From assembly GCA_934047225.1 (NCBI GenBank), contig OW204012.1, forward strand, positions 3,782,001 through 3,846,000: a stretch of DNA of 64,000 nt. The letters are read 5' to 3'. A model generated the notes under the pieces. The model saw only the letters and a list, made by a program, of their open reading frames with translations. It made no database searches and was not told the DNA's origin. Below are positions 36,500 through 48,753 of the stretch, in pieces (position 1 is the stretch's first letter; the number at the start of each line of letters is the position of its first letter). The stretch is from Ypsolopha sequella (lineage: Eukaryota > Arthropoda > Insecta > Lepidoptera > Ypsolophidae). Both the position numbers and the translations under genes were made by a program.

Positions 36500-36890
36500 T
36501 TATGAAAACTTTAAATATTATGGGCAACGGTATCTTAGGAGTAGAATACTGGCCTCTCAATCTTGAGATCCAGGTTCGATCCCCGATCGGGCACGCACCA
36601 ATGTTTTTTTTTGAAATTTATGTGCTGTGCATAGTATTTGTTCTTACTTACTACTTGCTAAAGGTGAAGGGTGAAGGAAAACATCGTAAGGAAACTCGCA
36701 TGCCCTAAAAAGCGTGTATTTGTGCCCGAAGAACGGCGATAGGGCTCACCACCCACCACGTTGGGACGTATTAATCATCGGTGAAACGCGGGTGTACCGA
36801 GTGTAACTGTGACTTACATTTCACAATTCACACTCGGAATACCTCTGACACTCCCCCGGGGATTCATGTCGTGACGATATATTTATTTTA
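36500..36890 (+). mobile_element. tRNA-derived SINE, copy 1
   Basis: The head GGGCAACGGTATCTTAGGAG to CCAGGTTCGATCCCC has A-box- and B-box-like sequences. The body has GGTGAAGGAAAACATCGTAA and CACCCACCACGTTGGGACGT, ending in CCCCCGGGGATTCATGTCGT and an AT-rich tail. Copies on the other strand at 53000-53180 and 47945-48085. Confidence 0.75.
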
Positions 36891-36930
36891 ATTTTATTAA
36901 ACTTTGCTATATAAAAGTAGTTCATTGCTA

Positions 36931-37199
36931 TATACAAGGTGAATTTGTGAACATCGTCCAAATTCATACTTGAGCCTCGGTAAGTGATCAGCATCATGAA
37001 CCAATAACGATTTTCGTAAAATTCATAATATGAAATTTCAACTCCCCATAGTGATTCACTCAGGACTGGGAGTGAATTACTATGGAGAGTCGAAATTTCA
37101 TTATACGAATTTCACAAAAATTGTTATCGATTCATGATGCTGATCACTTACCAAGCCTCCAGTATGAATTTGGACGATGATCAAAAAGTCACCTTGTAT
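36931..37199. mobile_element. Foldback MITE family A, copy 2
   Basis: Begins TATACAAGGTGAATTTGTGA and ends AAAAGTCACCTTGTA. Arms and centre match 4146-4415. Possible TTGCTA duplication on the two sides. Confidence 0.85.
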
Positions 37200-37249
37200 T
37201 GCTAATATTAAAGTTATTGTTATTTTATTAGTTAAAGTTATTGTTATTG

Positions 37250-37381
37250 GTTTAGACACGTAGAGAGGATGAATGAAAGTAGAGTGACGAAAGAAATTTC
37301 TGGTGGAAGGTACAGCTCGACCAGGCCGCCCTAGAAGGATGTATGCTGACCAAATTGGCGACATACTAGAAGATATTGTAT
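37250..37381 (+). pseudogene. LINE RT C-terminal fragment (VERMNESRVTK type), copy 1
   Basis: Encodes HVERMNESRVTKEI, then after a frame slip RPRRMYADQIGDILED. This matches the end of a non-LTR RT, where RRPRRTYxDQIGD-like tails are usual. It is the uninterrupted counterpart of the copy at 63208-63603. Confidence 0.65.
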
Positions 37382-37763
37382 AACTAGATTGATGGATGTG
37401 GAAGAGGCAAAAGACGTGTCAGGATCGTAGCAGACGGAAATCTGTAGTCTCTGCTTACCCCTCTGGGAGACAGGCGTGTGTATATGTACTAATGTAGTTA
37501 GAAAAGTGCTCACACTCCATCTCATTGTCACCCACCGTCAGCGACACATTATTAAATAATTAATTGTAAATTGTAAATCATGCCTAGTTAAGCTAATAGC
37601 TAACTGATTAACAGTTGCTATTTCACTGCTATAGCAGTAACTTATAGGCTGAGAGCTGTGAGTCAAAAATATGTGCCAATTTAGAATTTATTTGTACTTT
37701 TATGGATGCAAGTGTTAGTATTTATATTTTTTAATCATTAATCTAATGAAATGGTGATAGGGC

Positions 37764-38257
37764 TTAAGGGGCTTCAGTAAGTTAAATTAGCAGCTCGAAA
37801 TAGGTCTGTACAAATATCGACAATAACGAAATAGAAATAAAGTTCATGTCAGAGTGCATTGCAAAGTGGCTGTTACGACGATCGCTGTGTCGCCGAGTAG
37901 CGCAAAATAGAGAAAATAATGCTCTTCACATGTGTTAAGTTTGATATTTAAAAGTTTTAAACATCATTGTGTTAGATTTTTGTATTGCTCGTGTGTGTGT
38001 ATAAGTTTTAACCTTGTCTCTTTTGAATTTAAAAAGTTTAAACTATTTATCAGTTTTTTAAAGCATTTGAAAGGTTATTAAAGGTATTTATTTTCTCGTT
38101 GTAGGTTAATGCTTTTAAGATTTTAAAACATCACAATTACGGGACATGGGTCAATATGTGTGATATATTTTTTTCAAAGTTTTGTAATATTCATATAGAA
38201 AGTTTAAACCAATTTAAAAACGTCTGTAAAAGCAGTTTTGATTGTGAAGCCCCTTAA
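37764..38257 (-). mobile_element. TTAA-bounded MITE, family 2, copy 2 (494 bp)
   Basis: TTAAGGGGCTTCAGTAAG to GATTGTGAAGCCCCTTAA. Inverted relative to 713-1206 and exactly equal in length. Confidence 0.85.
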
Positions 38258-39299
38258 TTATTTTTAATGCCATGCGTATAATGATTCTTGTTATCTTTAT
38301 ATTGTAAGAACTAACGTCACCAAATTACTAATCAGGGACTGGCGGATGCCAATGATGATTATTTTTTACCGAAGGATAATGCCATTTATTAGTGAAAAAA
38401 TCTGTAACAGTAGCGAATTAGTCAACCGATAAAAAAAATAAGAGAAAAAAGTTCTTTATTCGTAATTCTTTTTTACAACGTATTTCTTGGAAATTTCATA
38501 TGAGATATAATCTCTGCTTTACCCTTCTTATGTATATTTTTGAGCAAAACGGCAATATAAACTAAAAAAAATTGAAAAAATTTAAATTGCATGTTATGCT
38601 CCCCTGTAATTATCTGGGCATACAGCTTAAAACCTTTTGTCATGTTATTAAAATGTATTTATGTACCTGATGTTTGTGATCCAAATAAATAAAATAAAAT
38701 AAAAAATTGTCCTTCCGCGTTAGCCCCCAATTCACGGCGAGTTGTTATTTTTCATGACGCGATAGGGCAGAAAATCTGAATAACTGCTCCCGGTCTATAG
38801 CAGTTACTTAGAGGTAATAATAGCTAATTAACTAGCTAACTGCTGCCGCTGTACTTAACTTTTTTCAGTTCTCAATCTTAATGAAAGCTGGTTTTCCGAG
38901 AAATGTTTTTTCCATGTGGATTTTTCTAACACATTAAAGGGAATGTTAATAAATAACCTCACATGTACGGACGCTAGAATGACAGGCTTCCTATTGGTAG
39001 TTCTTATTGCGGTGTCATAGCCGATAATATCGTTTACAACTAAGGAGCCTGAACTGACGGCGTTTGTACTTTGTGTGTCGAAGTAAAGCAGTGAAAGGAA
39101 TTTTCTTCTGGCAAACGGCTGTTTGAAATACTTGTAGTTTCAAGATCCGTATAAGGTCAAATGCACAACTTCAAATGACCATTTCACATTGTGTAACTTG
39201 GTCAATCGGTTTAATATAAATAATATAGTATTATGATTAATACTTGCGATTATCGGCACTTGGTGAAACATCATCATAATCTTGATAAAAACACTTATA

Positions 39300-39395
39300 C
39301 AGCCATCCATCGGTCCCAGGCATGGTGGGCCTCCTAGTTTTTTGCCTGTGAGCTGTCCTCTTACTTTCCCCCGAATTACTTCGAGGGGGTCTCCA
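39300..39395 (-). mobile_element. SINE-like repeat S fragment
   Basis: CCATCCATCGGTCCCAGGCA through CTCCCCCGAATTACTTCGAG-like sequence to GGGGGTCTCCAA matches the middle of repeat S. Confidence 0.65.
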
Positions 39396-39719
39396 ATTTT
39401 CTTAGTTCATTAAAATAATATCCAGTTAAGCAACAGACGGACAGGCAACTCGAAAGTTTCTCCAGATTTTTCGGCCATCTTAAAAAACATTTAAAAACAG
39501 CAACAATCGTTTTCACGGTCGTAAAGCTAATCTCAGATCGAAAGTGTCGGAGTAAATGGCCCAGAAGAATCGATTAGTGACGGGGAACACTTCGATCGAT
39601 AGTTTGTGTGCAGTTTTATCGATAAACGTAGTTTAGACACTGCAATAAAATAACACTTAACAAGCGCTGTGAGTGTCTGTGAAAATAAAATAAAACATAA
39701 GACAATGTAGGTACTATGC

Positions 39720-41305
39720 ATTATTGAGTAATATGAAATCTAAATTGGAAACTTTGTGGTGAAGTTCGGTTAGAACCTTACACATTCAAAATGACAGTTA
39801 TTGCTACGTATCTGTCAAAAAACAAAAAGCACTGCCATGTAGAGGTTTCATCTATGCAGATGTATGTAATTGGCTTGAAAAGATGCCAATAAGAATATAA
39901 TAAAAGAATATATAACGATGTGGTGTGTCAAATGACAAAAATATTTCATTTGCAACGGAATCGAAGTTATTTTTTAATTATTTTTTAAGGTTTCCTTTAT
40001 TGGCCTCCTCTAACAATGGACCAAATGTTTTTAAATTCGGAATAAATGACACGAAGATGCCAAAATATTATATATATATAAATTCCCCGATGACCTATAA
40101 AACATTTGAAAAACTTTGCTTTTCTGGTATCAAGTAACATATTTTTTGTACTAATTAAACCACAATGAAAGAAGAAATATATAAATGTATAAAAATTAAA
40201 AAGGCAAACTTACGAACTAAATTTAAAAAAATACTTAAAAATTATAAAATCTTTATATCATGCACGAGCATTATATTGATCTAAGCTTTGACTCTTGATT
40301 CAATTTCGGAAAGTCCGTGAAAACAATTGCTTCCGAGGGTTAACAAAGTTAGTGACGTTCTTATTGTTATCGATGATATTTTGACCGCCTCTACCGACTC
40401 ACTATCGAAAGTATTTACTGGAAGTTTATATTTAAGGACAAAAATAATTAAAGACAAGATTGATAACTCGAATTACCCTTTAATTAAAAAGAAATATCAT
40501 CGCAAAAAGTCAGCTTTTCCTGATTAATTACAAGGTTTTTCAATAAAATTGCTGCTTCGATTTACAAGAACAGCAATTATTTCACATATTAACAAAGAAT
40601 ATTAATGTGCGCTGTCACATATAATAGACTTATTATCTTTGTTGATAAATTACGAAAACAAAATGGCGGCGCTTTGATGTGGCCGACAACTAAGCGAAGA
40701 GCAGAGTTGCTAGCTTCACTGATTTCACCCGAAGAAATGGAAATATCATATAAAATTAACATCGAGATTTTTTAGGTACAGATAAATACAGGCTATGTCA
40801 ATTTACATAGTTTCAAACTCGTGACAAATACCAATGGATAGAAATCCAGACCAAACTTTCACACCATAAACAGACACTGACGTCCAGTTTCACATATACG
40901 AAATTCAAGTTAAGCGGCGCTTAACTATGAAAGACAACGACGTGATTGGCTAATTTTTCGCCTAAGTATCGCTTAGGTGTTAGATATCAGAAAACACTCA
41001 GAACCAGGCTCAAAGCTCACCAAAAAACTCTTTTTTAAACATTGTATTTCTCCGTAATTGTTACAAAATACTAAAGAAATAATGATAACGGCCAAAATAC
41101 AACTTTAAGATAAGAGCAATGTATAATAATAGTTTATTATATGATTAAACGTATTTTAAATCAAAAATTCTAAAATCACTCTTATGGAAAACCCAATAAT
41201 TTTGGAGCTACCATAATATCATTTAAAATAAGTTTAATCAAATAGTGAACAATTGTTATCTATAAATAGCACTCATCTAAAAGTTGTATCTTGGCCGTAA
41301 TAATA
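39720..41305. other. AT-rich sequence, no repeat or gene recognised
   Basis: Short ORFs only (60-70 codons), none with recognisable domains. I see no terminal repeats bounding this stretch. Confidence 0.4.
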
Positions 41306-41309
41306 GTAG

Positions 41310-41690
41310 TTTATGCTACAAGGGCGAAAATGAATAAATTACGAACACGAGCGTAGCGAGTGTTTTAAACGTAACTGAGTAATTTATTGCTCTTACGCCC
41401 GTGTATCATACTACGTTTTTCAATGCATAGTGTGAGGAAATAAAACAAAATATATAATCTTGTGAACTTTAAATAATAATTGGCTCAAAAGGACTGTATC
41501 CAGAGCCATTAAACAGTGGGAAAAAAAGTATAACATTTATGGTGCTTAGGAAAGGCTGCAGGTTAGCCAACCATTGTAAATAAATTAAAAAAATAAATAA
41601 TAATAAAGCCCCAGGGCAAAATAATCGACTTTCTGTTCGGTTTTGATGCATAAAAAGTGGGGCTTTACGAGCACTTGCATTGAAAAATTA
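41310..41690 (+). mobile_element. Repeat G, copy 3
   Basis: Opens GTAGTTTATGCTACAAGGGC and closes ACGAGCACTTGCATTGAAAA. It contains internal inverted sequence (AATAAATTACGAACACGAGC / GTAATTTATTGCTC). Counterpart of 35178-35590. Confidence 0.75.
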
Positions 41691-41785
41691 TTTCTTAATA
41701 TTTTGTAACAAACACGGAGAATCGAACATTAATACATGTTACATAATGAACCTTACCTAACTCTTATTTATATAGTTTTTTTTTA

Positions 41786-42292
41786 TATACAACGTGTAAC
41801 AGAAAAGTGTTTGAAGAGCTTATTCAGTCAATGGTATAGAACAACTTTTACTATCGAGCAAACACTGTATCTCGAAAAAAAAAAAAAAAACTGTTTCATA
41901 GAAAAATGCAATACCGCTCGGCCGAAATGTACGGAAGGACAGATTTTTTTTTGAGATTTCAGCGTTGGCTCCATAGTAAAAGTTGTTCTTTACCATTGAC
42001 TGAATAAGCTCTTCAAATATGGTTACACCTTTCTGTTACAAGTGTAAGCATATTTGAAGAGCTTATTCAGTCAATGGTATAGAACAACTTTTACTATGGA
42101 ACAAAAGCTGTATCTCGAAAAAAAATGTTTACTGTTTCATAGAAAAATGCAAAACCGCTCGGCGAAAATGTATGGAAGGGAAGATTTTTTTTTTGAGATT
42201 TCATGGTTTGTTCCATATTAAAAGTTGTTCTATATCGTTGACTGAATAAGCTCTTCAAATATGGTTACACCTTTCTGTTAGACGTTGTATAT
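41786..42292. mobile_element. Foldback MITE family B, dimer
   Basis: Starts TATACAACGTGTAACAGAAA and ends TTTCTGTTAGACGTTGTATA. The inverted arms (TTTGAAGAGCTTATTCAGTC, ATAGAACAACTTTTACTATG) appear twice in tandem, so this is a double unit. The single-unit form is at 62478-62749. Confidence 0.8.
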
Positions 42293-42815
42293 ATAAAAAA
42301 AGCATGAAAAAATATTAATATTGAATTCTGTAGAGTCAGGTTACAACATTATTATTTAGTGTTATTTTTGAAAAACAAAAACATCATCCAAAAATTATGC
42401 CCTTTCATCATCCTCCAAACCTACTTCGAACTATTTAATTCGGTGTTATACTTTTATTCGGGAACGGAAGGCCCCCGCTCTGGCAACACTGAGCGAACTA
42501 AACGTATGCGCTCGCGCACGCATACATTCATTAACGTAATTACACGTGAGTAGTGATTGAACAAACTAGATGCTTGATTCTATATTGTGGAAATAATAAT
42601 CGCTAATAAAGCTCAAGTACGCTAATTACAGGCTATAGGTTTTCAACATGTGTTGGCGTGAAATATTCGATGAAAAGTGGGTGGTTCGGTCGGTGAAATA
42701 AAATTTTGACCTACCAGAGAACGAGGGTGGATCTACGTCTTGACTCTATGGGGGCATATCACAACTGGTACGCAAACCTTTGGTATTCGAAGGGTTATTG
42801 GTAACATTGACCCTA

Positions 42816-43306
42816 TTAAGAGGATGGCATACCCTAGCACCTTTTTTATTACCCGTCCAGCACATTAAGTCTAATGGCAAAATCTTATTTGCTTTTCATA
42901 AAGGTGATTATATGTTGGCTCTTTGGCCTCTTGTTCTTGGACGCGAAATACTAGTGATCACGCAGCGAAACAACAAATTGGTGTGTTTTTTTTTACCTAA
43001 TACTGAAATATTTTGTAGGGAAAAAAATATTGGATTTAGGTAACATCCTTTCATTTTATAAAAAAAAATCAAGTTGATCTCTTAACCGCGTTTTTGAAAC
43101 GAATGTTTGGAAACCAAAAAAAAGAGAGTGGATTTTTTTTTTTTACAAATGTATAAATCTTAAAACATTGTTTATAGGTGGAATCCCTAGATAAAAGATC
43201 GATAAATCAAATATATTTTCTTCAATATGAAGAGAGACCTAGTTTCTTTCAATGAAACCTTGAAAACCTGGTGTTATTGATGTTCTAGCGTCAGGTGTTA
43301 CGTTAA
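42816..43306 (-). mobile_element. TTAA-bounded MITE, family 3, copy 2 (491 bp)
   Basis: TTAAGAGGATGGCATACCCT to AGCGTCAGGTGTTACGTTAA. Inverted counterpart of 4663-5178. Confidence 0.75.
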
Positions 43307-43696
43307 TGTAAAACTCGTAGACATGTTTTTTCAGACCATCTTTCCGTTGTCAAGACAGTTACCTAATTGGGCACATTTCACTTGACATATTTTATTTTTG
43401 AAAATTGCGCCTTTTTAAGTTATAAATTTACAAGTTAAAAAGGCGTAATTTTATACGTTTTTTGTCTAAGCGGCTTGATTTTTGTCTGAAATTTCTGTTA
43501 TAATACGAATACATGATTTATTTCTCGTTGTCAAGACAAAAAATACCTACATCAAATACTTTTTTAGAATATCCGGAAATGCCTTGAAAATTCACTGAAT
43601 ATGCGTGCCACAATTTAATTAAATTCAAAATCACTTGATGTTGGACTGGGATTGTTGACGAGGCCTTCCTTCGGCGCATAGAGGCTTTGCTATTAT

Positions 43697-43937
43697 AACC
43701 AGCCCCCTTATTCTGTATCTTTGGTTGCCAACTGAACCGGGTGCCTATCATCGAAAACATAGAAAAACACTGAACTTTCAAAATTGCCTTTAGTGGGTAT
43801 TGAATTATTTACGAACTGTGCCGTCACTTCAAGTGCGAACATATCCTTTAGACAATCGGAATTCGATAGTATATCTATATTTTTGATGATAGGCACCCAG
43901 TCCAGTTGGCAACTAGAGATACATAATAGGCCCGCTG
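43697..43937. mobile_element. CAG/CTG foldback MITE, copy 2
   Basis: CAGCCCCCTTATTCTGTATC to ATACATAATAGGCCCGCTG, with the same internal CACTTCAAGTGCGAACATAT block as the other copies. No clear target duplication. Confidence 0.8.
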
Positions 43938-44032
43938 GAGACTGATTTTAATAAAGTTGGAAATCGCGAGCGTCGAAACGCGCGAAATGATTCAGAATGA
44001 GTCTGATTTCAAGATTAAAATTGATTATAAAA

Positions 44033-45182
44033 TAAACTTTTAACAAAAAAATAGCAACCGACTTCAATAGTAACAGCAGTCATTCACTAAAAAGTTAATA
44101 ATAATTCTATAAAGACCGATGGTACCGAAGCAACACTTTTGCCGACTTCTTTCTTCCTGAAACGTTATGTTATCTAGAAGTCGGCGTTCTTATATTGGTT
44201 TCTATGTTGCTATATCGTAGGAAATACGCCGACTTCTAGATAACATAATGTTTCAGGAAGAAAGAAGTCGGCAAAAGTGTTGCTTCGGTACCATCGGTCT
44301 TTATAGAATTATTATTAACTTTTTAGTGAATGACTGCTGTTACTATTGAAGTCGGTTGCTATTTTTTTGTTAAAAGTTTATTTTATTTCACATTTTTTAG
44401 TGTTGCTGGGTTAAATTGTTAGGTATAGGTAGTTCTTGCAAACGTGGTGTTAATATGAAACGAAGTTCAAGTGAGTATAAGTAGCCATGTTTGAGTAGCT
44501 TCCTGCTATCAGCACCCTAACACAACATGATTACCGCAATCTCGAGTTATGTGCTGTCATCCGTTGAAGAGTTCTACGGTGATGAAGCCAAGATCGAAAT
44601 TCAGGTGGGTACACTTGCAATTTTCAGCAATGCCCTGCAATGAGCACCCTAACACAAACTGGTTGCCGCAATCTAAAGTTATGTGCTGTCATCCGTTGAG
44701 GAGTTCTATGGTGATGAAGCCAGGATCGAAGGTCAGGTGGGTATTCTGATAATCTCCAAGTAATACCCTTGAATCAGCACCCTAACGCAGTGATTGCCGC
44801 AATCTCGAGTTATGTGCTCTGATCCGTTGAAGAGTTCTATGGTGAATATATTGATGAAGCCAGGATCGAAGGTCAGGTGGAAGAATGTCGATTTTCAAGT
44901 AATACCTTGTAATCAGCACCCAAGTACATAGCGATTGCCTCAATTTTGAGAGATATGCTGTCATTTTCTGAGGAGTTCCACCGCCTATCTCTGAAGACCT
45001 TCATCAGATCATGACCAAACCCAAAATGGGACCTACCTGGAAGTATATTCTTTCAAACAAAAAAAGAATTGTTCAAATCGGTTGGGAAATGACGGAGTTA
45101 TGGAGTAACAACGCCAAAAAAAAAAAAAAAAAAAAACATACAGTCGAATTGAGAACCGCCTCCTTTTTGAAGTCGGTTAAAA
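44033..45182. mobile_element. CCGACTTC-ended element with palindrome and tandem units
   Basis: A 348 bp palindrome (44033-44380, about 148 bp arms, 40 bp loop; AGCAACCGACTTCAATAGTA) is followed by four tandem units of 132-139 bp starting at 44510, 44642, 44775 and 44914. Each unit opens CAGCACCC or GAGCACCC and includes ATGTGCTGTCATCCGTTGA. An A-rich tail ends TTTTTGAAGTCGGTTAAAA. The outer ends (CCGACTTC / GAAGTCGG) are inverted, so this may be one element. Confidence 0.7.
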
Positions 45183-46744
45183 ATTACAATTAATTATTCA
45201 GGTTAATCTTTTTCTATGCGGATTTAAGAAAAACTATGTTTTATTACTGTGATAGTTTTTAACTTAAGCCGCATTGGAGAAAAAATTAAAAATCATTCCA
45301 AAAAGCATCATTTTCAACAATTGCATCTGTCGGGTGCACAACTAGATTGTTCAAGTAAACTGAATAAGAAATATAGACGTCACGTATAGTACAATGTTTT
45401 CTGGTTAACTTTACTATATTCAAGTTACTGAAACCAGAATTTTTTCTCGGTGTGAAAATTATACAATTATAAGGCTTTGTGTTATATTTATAACAAAATA
45501 TACATTTAAGTTTAACATTGGTCAAGTATGTAATTGACTCAGCATATTTACTGTGCAATTTAGGGAGCCTTATCTTAACAGCGGTTTCACAGCCGGATTG
45601 AGAAAAACCCGCCTTTCTGTAAATTCTAATTTACAGAAACCAATGGAAGCTTTGCGATGGCAGCATACACAATACATAGGTAATAAGGTTTTGTCGAATA
45701 ACTATTAAGTGAATTTTTAATTTAAGAGTTTTCGATCAATTAGAAAAAGGTGGGTTTTTCACAATCGGGCTGTGAAACCGCTCTTAAAGAAGCTAGCGAG
45801 TTCAAATCTTACCCAAGCTCTAATTTTATTGAAATTTGTATTTTTTTTAAGGCCCTGCCATTCCAAAATGAGCATTTTGTTTAATTAATATTATAATATA
45901 CGAGTATATTATAATAGAGGATATACTCTAAACACAAGTTGATCTAAAAACGTAATTGAGTTAACTTCACTCGATAGAAAAAAATCACAAAGTAAGCTCG
46001 TCAAATTGCGAATAAATGTGTTTATAGCAAAGGTGTTCAACGGAGAGAATTAAAACTTTTCCTGAATTTTCTTTACAGATAACTAAAGACACTTATAGAC
46101 CCATTTTTATTTATTTCTCAATACTTTTTCAGAAATTCCAGAAAAACCTCGCAAATTCACTGATTATGCGTGCTCGCAGCGCACGAAGCGAGCGTTCTAA
46201 TGTAGACTTTCTGACAATATCATTGAGTTCAAAATTACTTAATATGATTATTGTGTTGGATGCGTAGGGCCTTAATTATCAGATGTTTTTGTTATTCAAA
46301 TCTGTGTCTGAATTTGTTAGTAAAACTTGCATTTTCATGATTGTTTTAGGGGGAGCGATTGCAATTTTTGTCCTAATGTACCTATATTTTAATGAGTTAT
46401 TAGCATTAGTTTCTTTATGTGTGTTGCTATCTTGTGTTTTTCACTTTCCACCAAATAAATTTATTTATTTTCTTTCTTCTTTCTTTCTTTTAACTTAAAA
46501 TGAACAAATGTGCTTTCAGTTCCCGGGACAAAAACGGAAATCTTTTATTTTTCAGGTCGCAATTTGTCGTTTATATTGCTTTCCAACTTGGATACTTGCT
46601 ATGGAGTATGTATGGGTAGCTAGGAAATACGCATTATGTATAATTTGATACTATTATTACTAGTTATGTCTTGTATTTTCTTATCCCTTGGTTAAAGTAA
46701 ATATAAGTAATTTGATGTATAGTATAAGTTTATGTTAAAAAAAA

Positions 46745-47170
46745 GACATTATCTTGCCAAGTTTCTTGCCCGTTCTTCTTAGCAAGACTAATCGAATGGG
46801 CGGAGGTAGGCATGTATTTATATATGTAACCTATTACTATGTAGTATATAGGATGGGATTTGGTCAGCCGCCTGGATTCGTGCTGGGGGCTCGGTTGATG
46901 ATCATTGAACCTTGTTCCTGGTCCCTGGCCGGGTCTCCGGTATGGGTTCGGGCGGTTGATTGGATTTCACCTTGTATAATAATATTTTACCTATAATTTT
47001 AATCGTATATATTTTGCTACATAAATTAAATAAACATTTAATGTAAGTAGTTCATGTACATTTATTATTTTATTACATATATTTTTATAAGATTAAAATT
47101 TGACTTGTGAAACGTGTATTATATATACCTACTTTGCAAAATAAACTTTTTGAATTTGAATTTGAATTGT
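46745..47170 (+). mobile_element. Dispersed repeat E with (GAATTT)n tail, copy 2
   Basis: From CTTGCCAAGTTTCTTGCCCG through CAGCCGCCTGGATTCGTGCT to GAATTTGAATTTGAATT. The longest uninterrupted copy of the three. Confidence 0.75.
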
Positions 47171-47324
47171 ATGAATATTAGTATCCTTTTTGATGCAAAG
47201 AGTACAATCTATGAACCAAAATGAAGATAGGACCAAGTGAAAGAAACCGGAAGTTGTGAAAAACTGGCAATTGATGGAACTTAATAGTGAATGTTATGAA
47301 CAAGAGATTGATCAGAGGATCTAA

Positions 47325-47465
47325 AAAGGCCAACTTGGGTGAATCATAAAACGATTTGAAAGTAGGATAGAGTCAGATTTTTTTCACGCGTGCAAAAGAG
47401 ACGGCATTAGAACAGAATCATAATGTGATTCATGCAAAAGGGCCTTTTTAGAGGACCTGCAAGGT
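47325..47465 (+). mobile_element. LINE-like fragment matching 28185-28525
   Basis: GATCTAAAAAGGCCAACTTG to GGGCCTTTTTAGAGGACCTG is the reverse complement of the core of the other copy. Confidence 0.55.
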
Positions 47466-47944
47466 ATTCCAATTTTTTTTTATTTTTCTTTACAACTGAG
47501 GCTTTCAAGTTTCTAATTTGATTTTGTTGCAAGTGATCCAACTAAAAAATACATTATAACGCTTAAAAAAACCATGACCGGATGATATCAAAAGGTTACT
47601 TGCAACATTGCAACCGCAAAATATGCCAACTATGCCCATATTCGACGTAACGTATCTCAAGGCTACACCTTTTAATACACACGTTACATAAATAATTGCT
47701 AATATATAGCCTGCAACTACATAAATCTGCATTAAAAACAAATAAAGACATTTGTATCATGACTGGATACGATTAGTGTGAAGAATCGCATAAATTGATT
47801 ACTCATACAAAGTTCATATCGGACGAGGAGATCGATTGCGTGACGGATTTGACCACCACTGGGCTAGTTACCCACGGTCCGAATGGTGTCAGAGACTTCA
47901 TAACTACCTATGTTACATCTTGACCTTACAGTTTTATGCCATTA

Positions 47945-48090
47945 CATATCGGCACGACATGAATCCCCGAAGGGGTGTCAAAGGTGTTTCATAGTCCAAG
48001 TTCGTACACCCACGTTTCATCGACGATTATTACGTCCTAGAGTGATGGGGGGGAGCCCTGTCCGTACTTAGGGCACAAATATGGACCCAC
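47945..48090 (-). mobile_element. tRNA-derived SINE, 3' fragment (copy 3)
   Basis: CACGACATGAATCCCCGAAG, ACCCACGTTTCATCGACGAT and TTACGTCCTAGAGTGATGGG match the 3' half of the SINE at 36500-36890 in reverse. The tRNA head is missing. Confidence 0.65.
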
Positions 48091-48093
48091 AAG

Positions 48094-48565
48094 TTAAGGG
48101 CCTTACTATTGCCAAATGGGTACCTTCTAAAGCCTACTCCTCGGTTATGGCGAAACCAAAAATAATGAAAAACTGTATTTTGAATAATCAACTCTTAGAC
48201 AACATATACAACATTTTTCTTTTTCATACCACCAAAACTTCTACATGAAATATTTTTTTAACTGAATGGTGTTTTTTGGCTTGAATTTTCTACTGCTCCT
48301 AAGTGGCTTGGCCGATTGAATTCATTTATGCTTTGGTAAATAGATAAACTTGATATCTATAAACATAACAACATTATTCAATCGAACAATCACGTCCTAG
48401 TGAAAAGTATAATTTTCTCCTATTTCGCCCTATCAAGGACACAGCGAGCGTCGTAACAGCCACTATGCATTGCGCGCTGATATGAACGTTATTTCAATGT
48501 CGTTTCTGTTGATATTCGTACCGACAAATATCGAGCTGCTTATTTGGCGACGGTAATCGCCTTAA
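48094..48565 (-). mobile_element. TTAA-bounded MITE, family 1, copy 4 (472 bp)
   Basis: TTAAGGGCCTTACTATTGCC to GACGGTAATCGCCTTAA, same orientation as 28892-29365. Confidence 0.85.
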
Positions 48566-48753
48566 CGTGCTTTTGGATTTCCGAAGCAAGCAGACCGAAG
48601 AGAACCAAACAAGGTCACAGAGGTGCTTTTCATTTTGTACATCCCGTTTTTTAAATTTAATTTTTTATTTTAGTGACGTCAACAGTAATACAATTAAATA
48701 ATTACAACTGTTAATGGTTAACAATGGAATTGATAAATTGACAACTGATTCCC

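Larger units (their letters stand above)
36405..37240 (+). mobile_element. CGTCTTCGA repeat split by a SINE and a foldback
   Basis: The left piece (36405-36495) and right piece (36890-36930, AACTTTGCTATATAAAAGTA) match consecutive parts of the repeat at 27358-27480. The SINE (36500-36890) and foldback A (36931-37199) are therefore later insertions. Confidence 0.5.

Noticed and set aside
46754..46996. Conserved small ORF (PPGFVLGARL) seen three times
   Set aside because: Conservation follows repeat E as a whole, with changes at all codon positions and no start-codon consistency.
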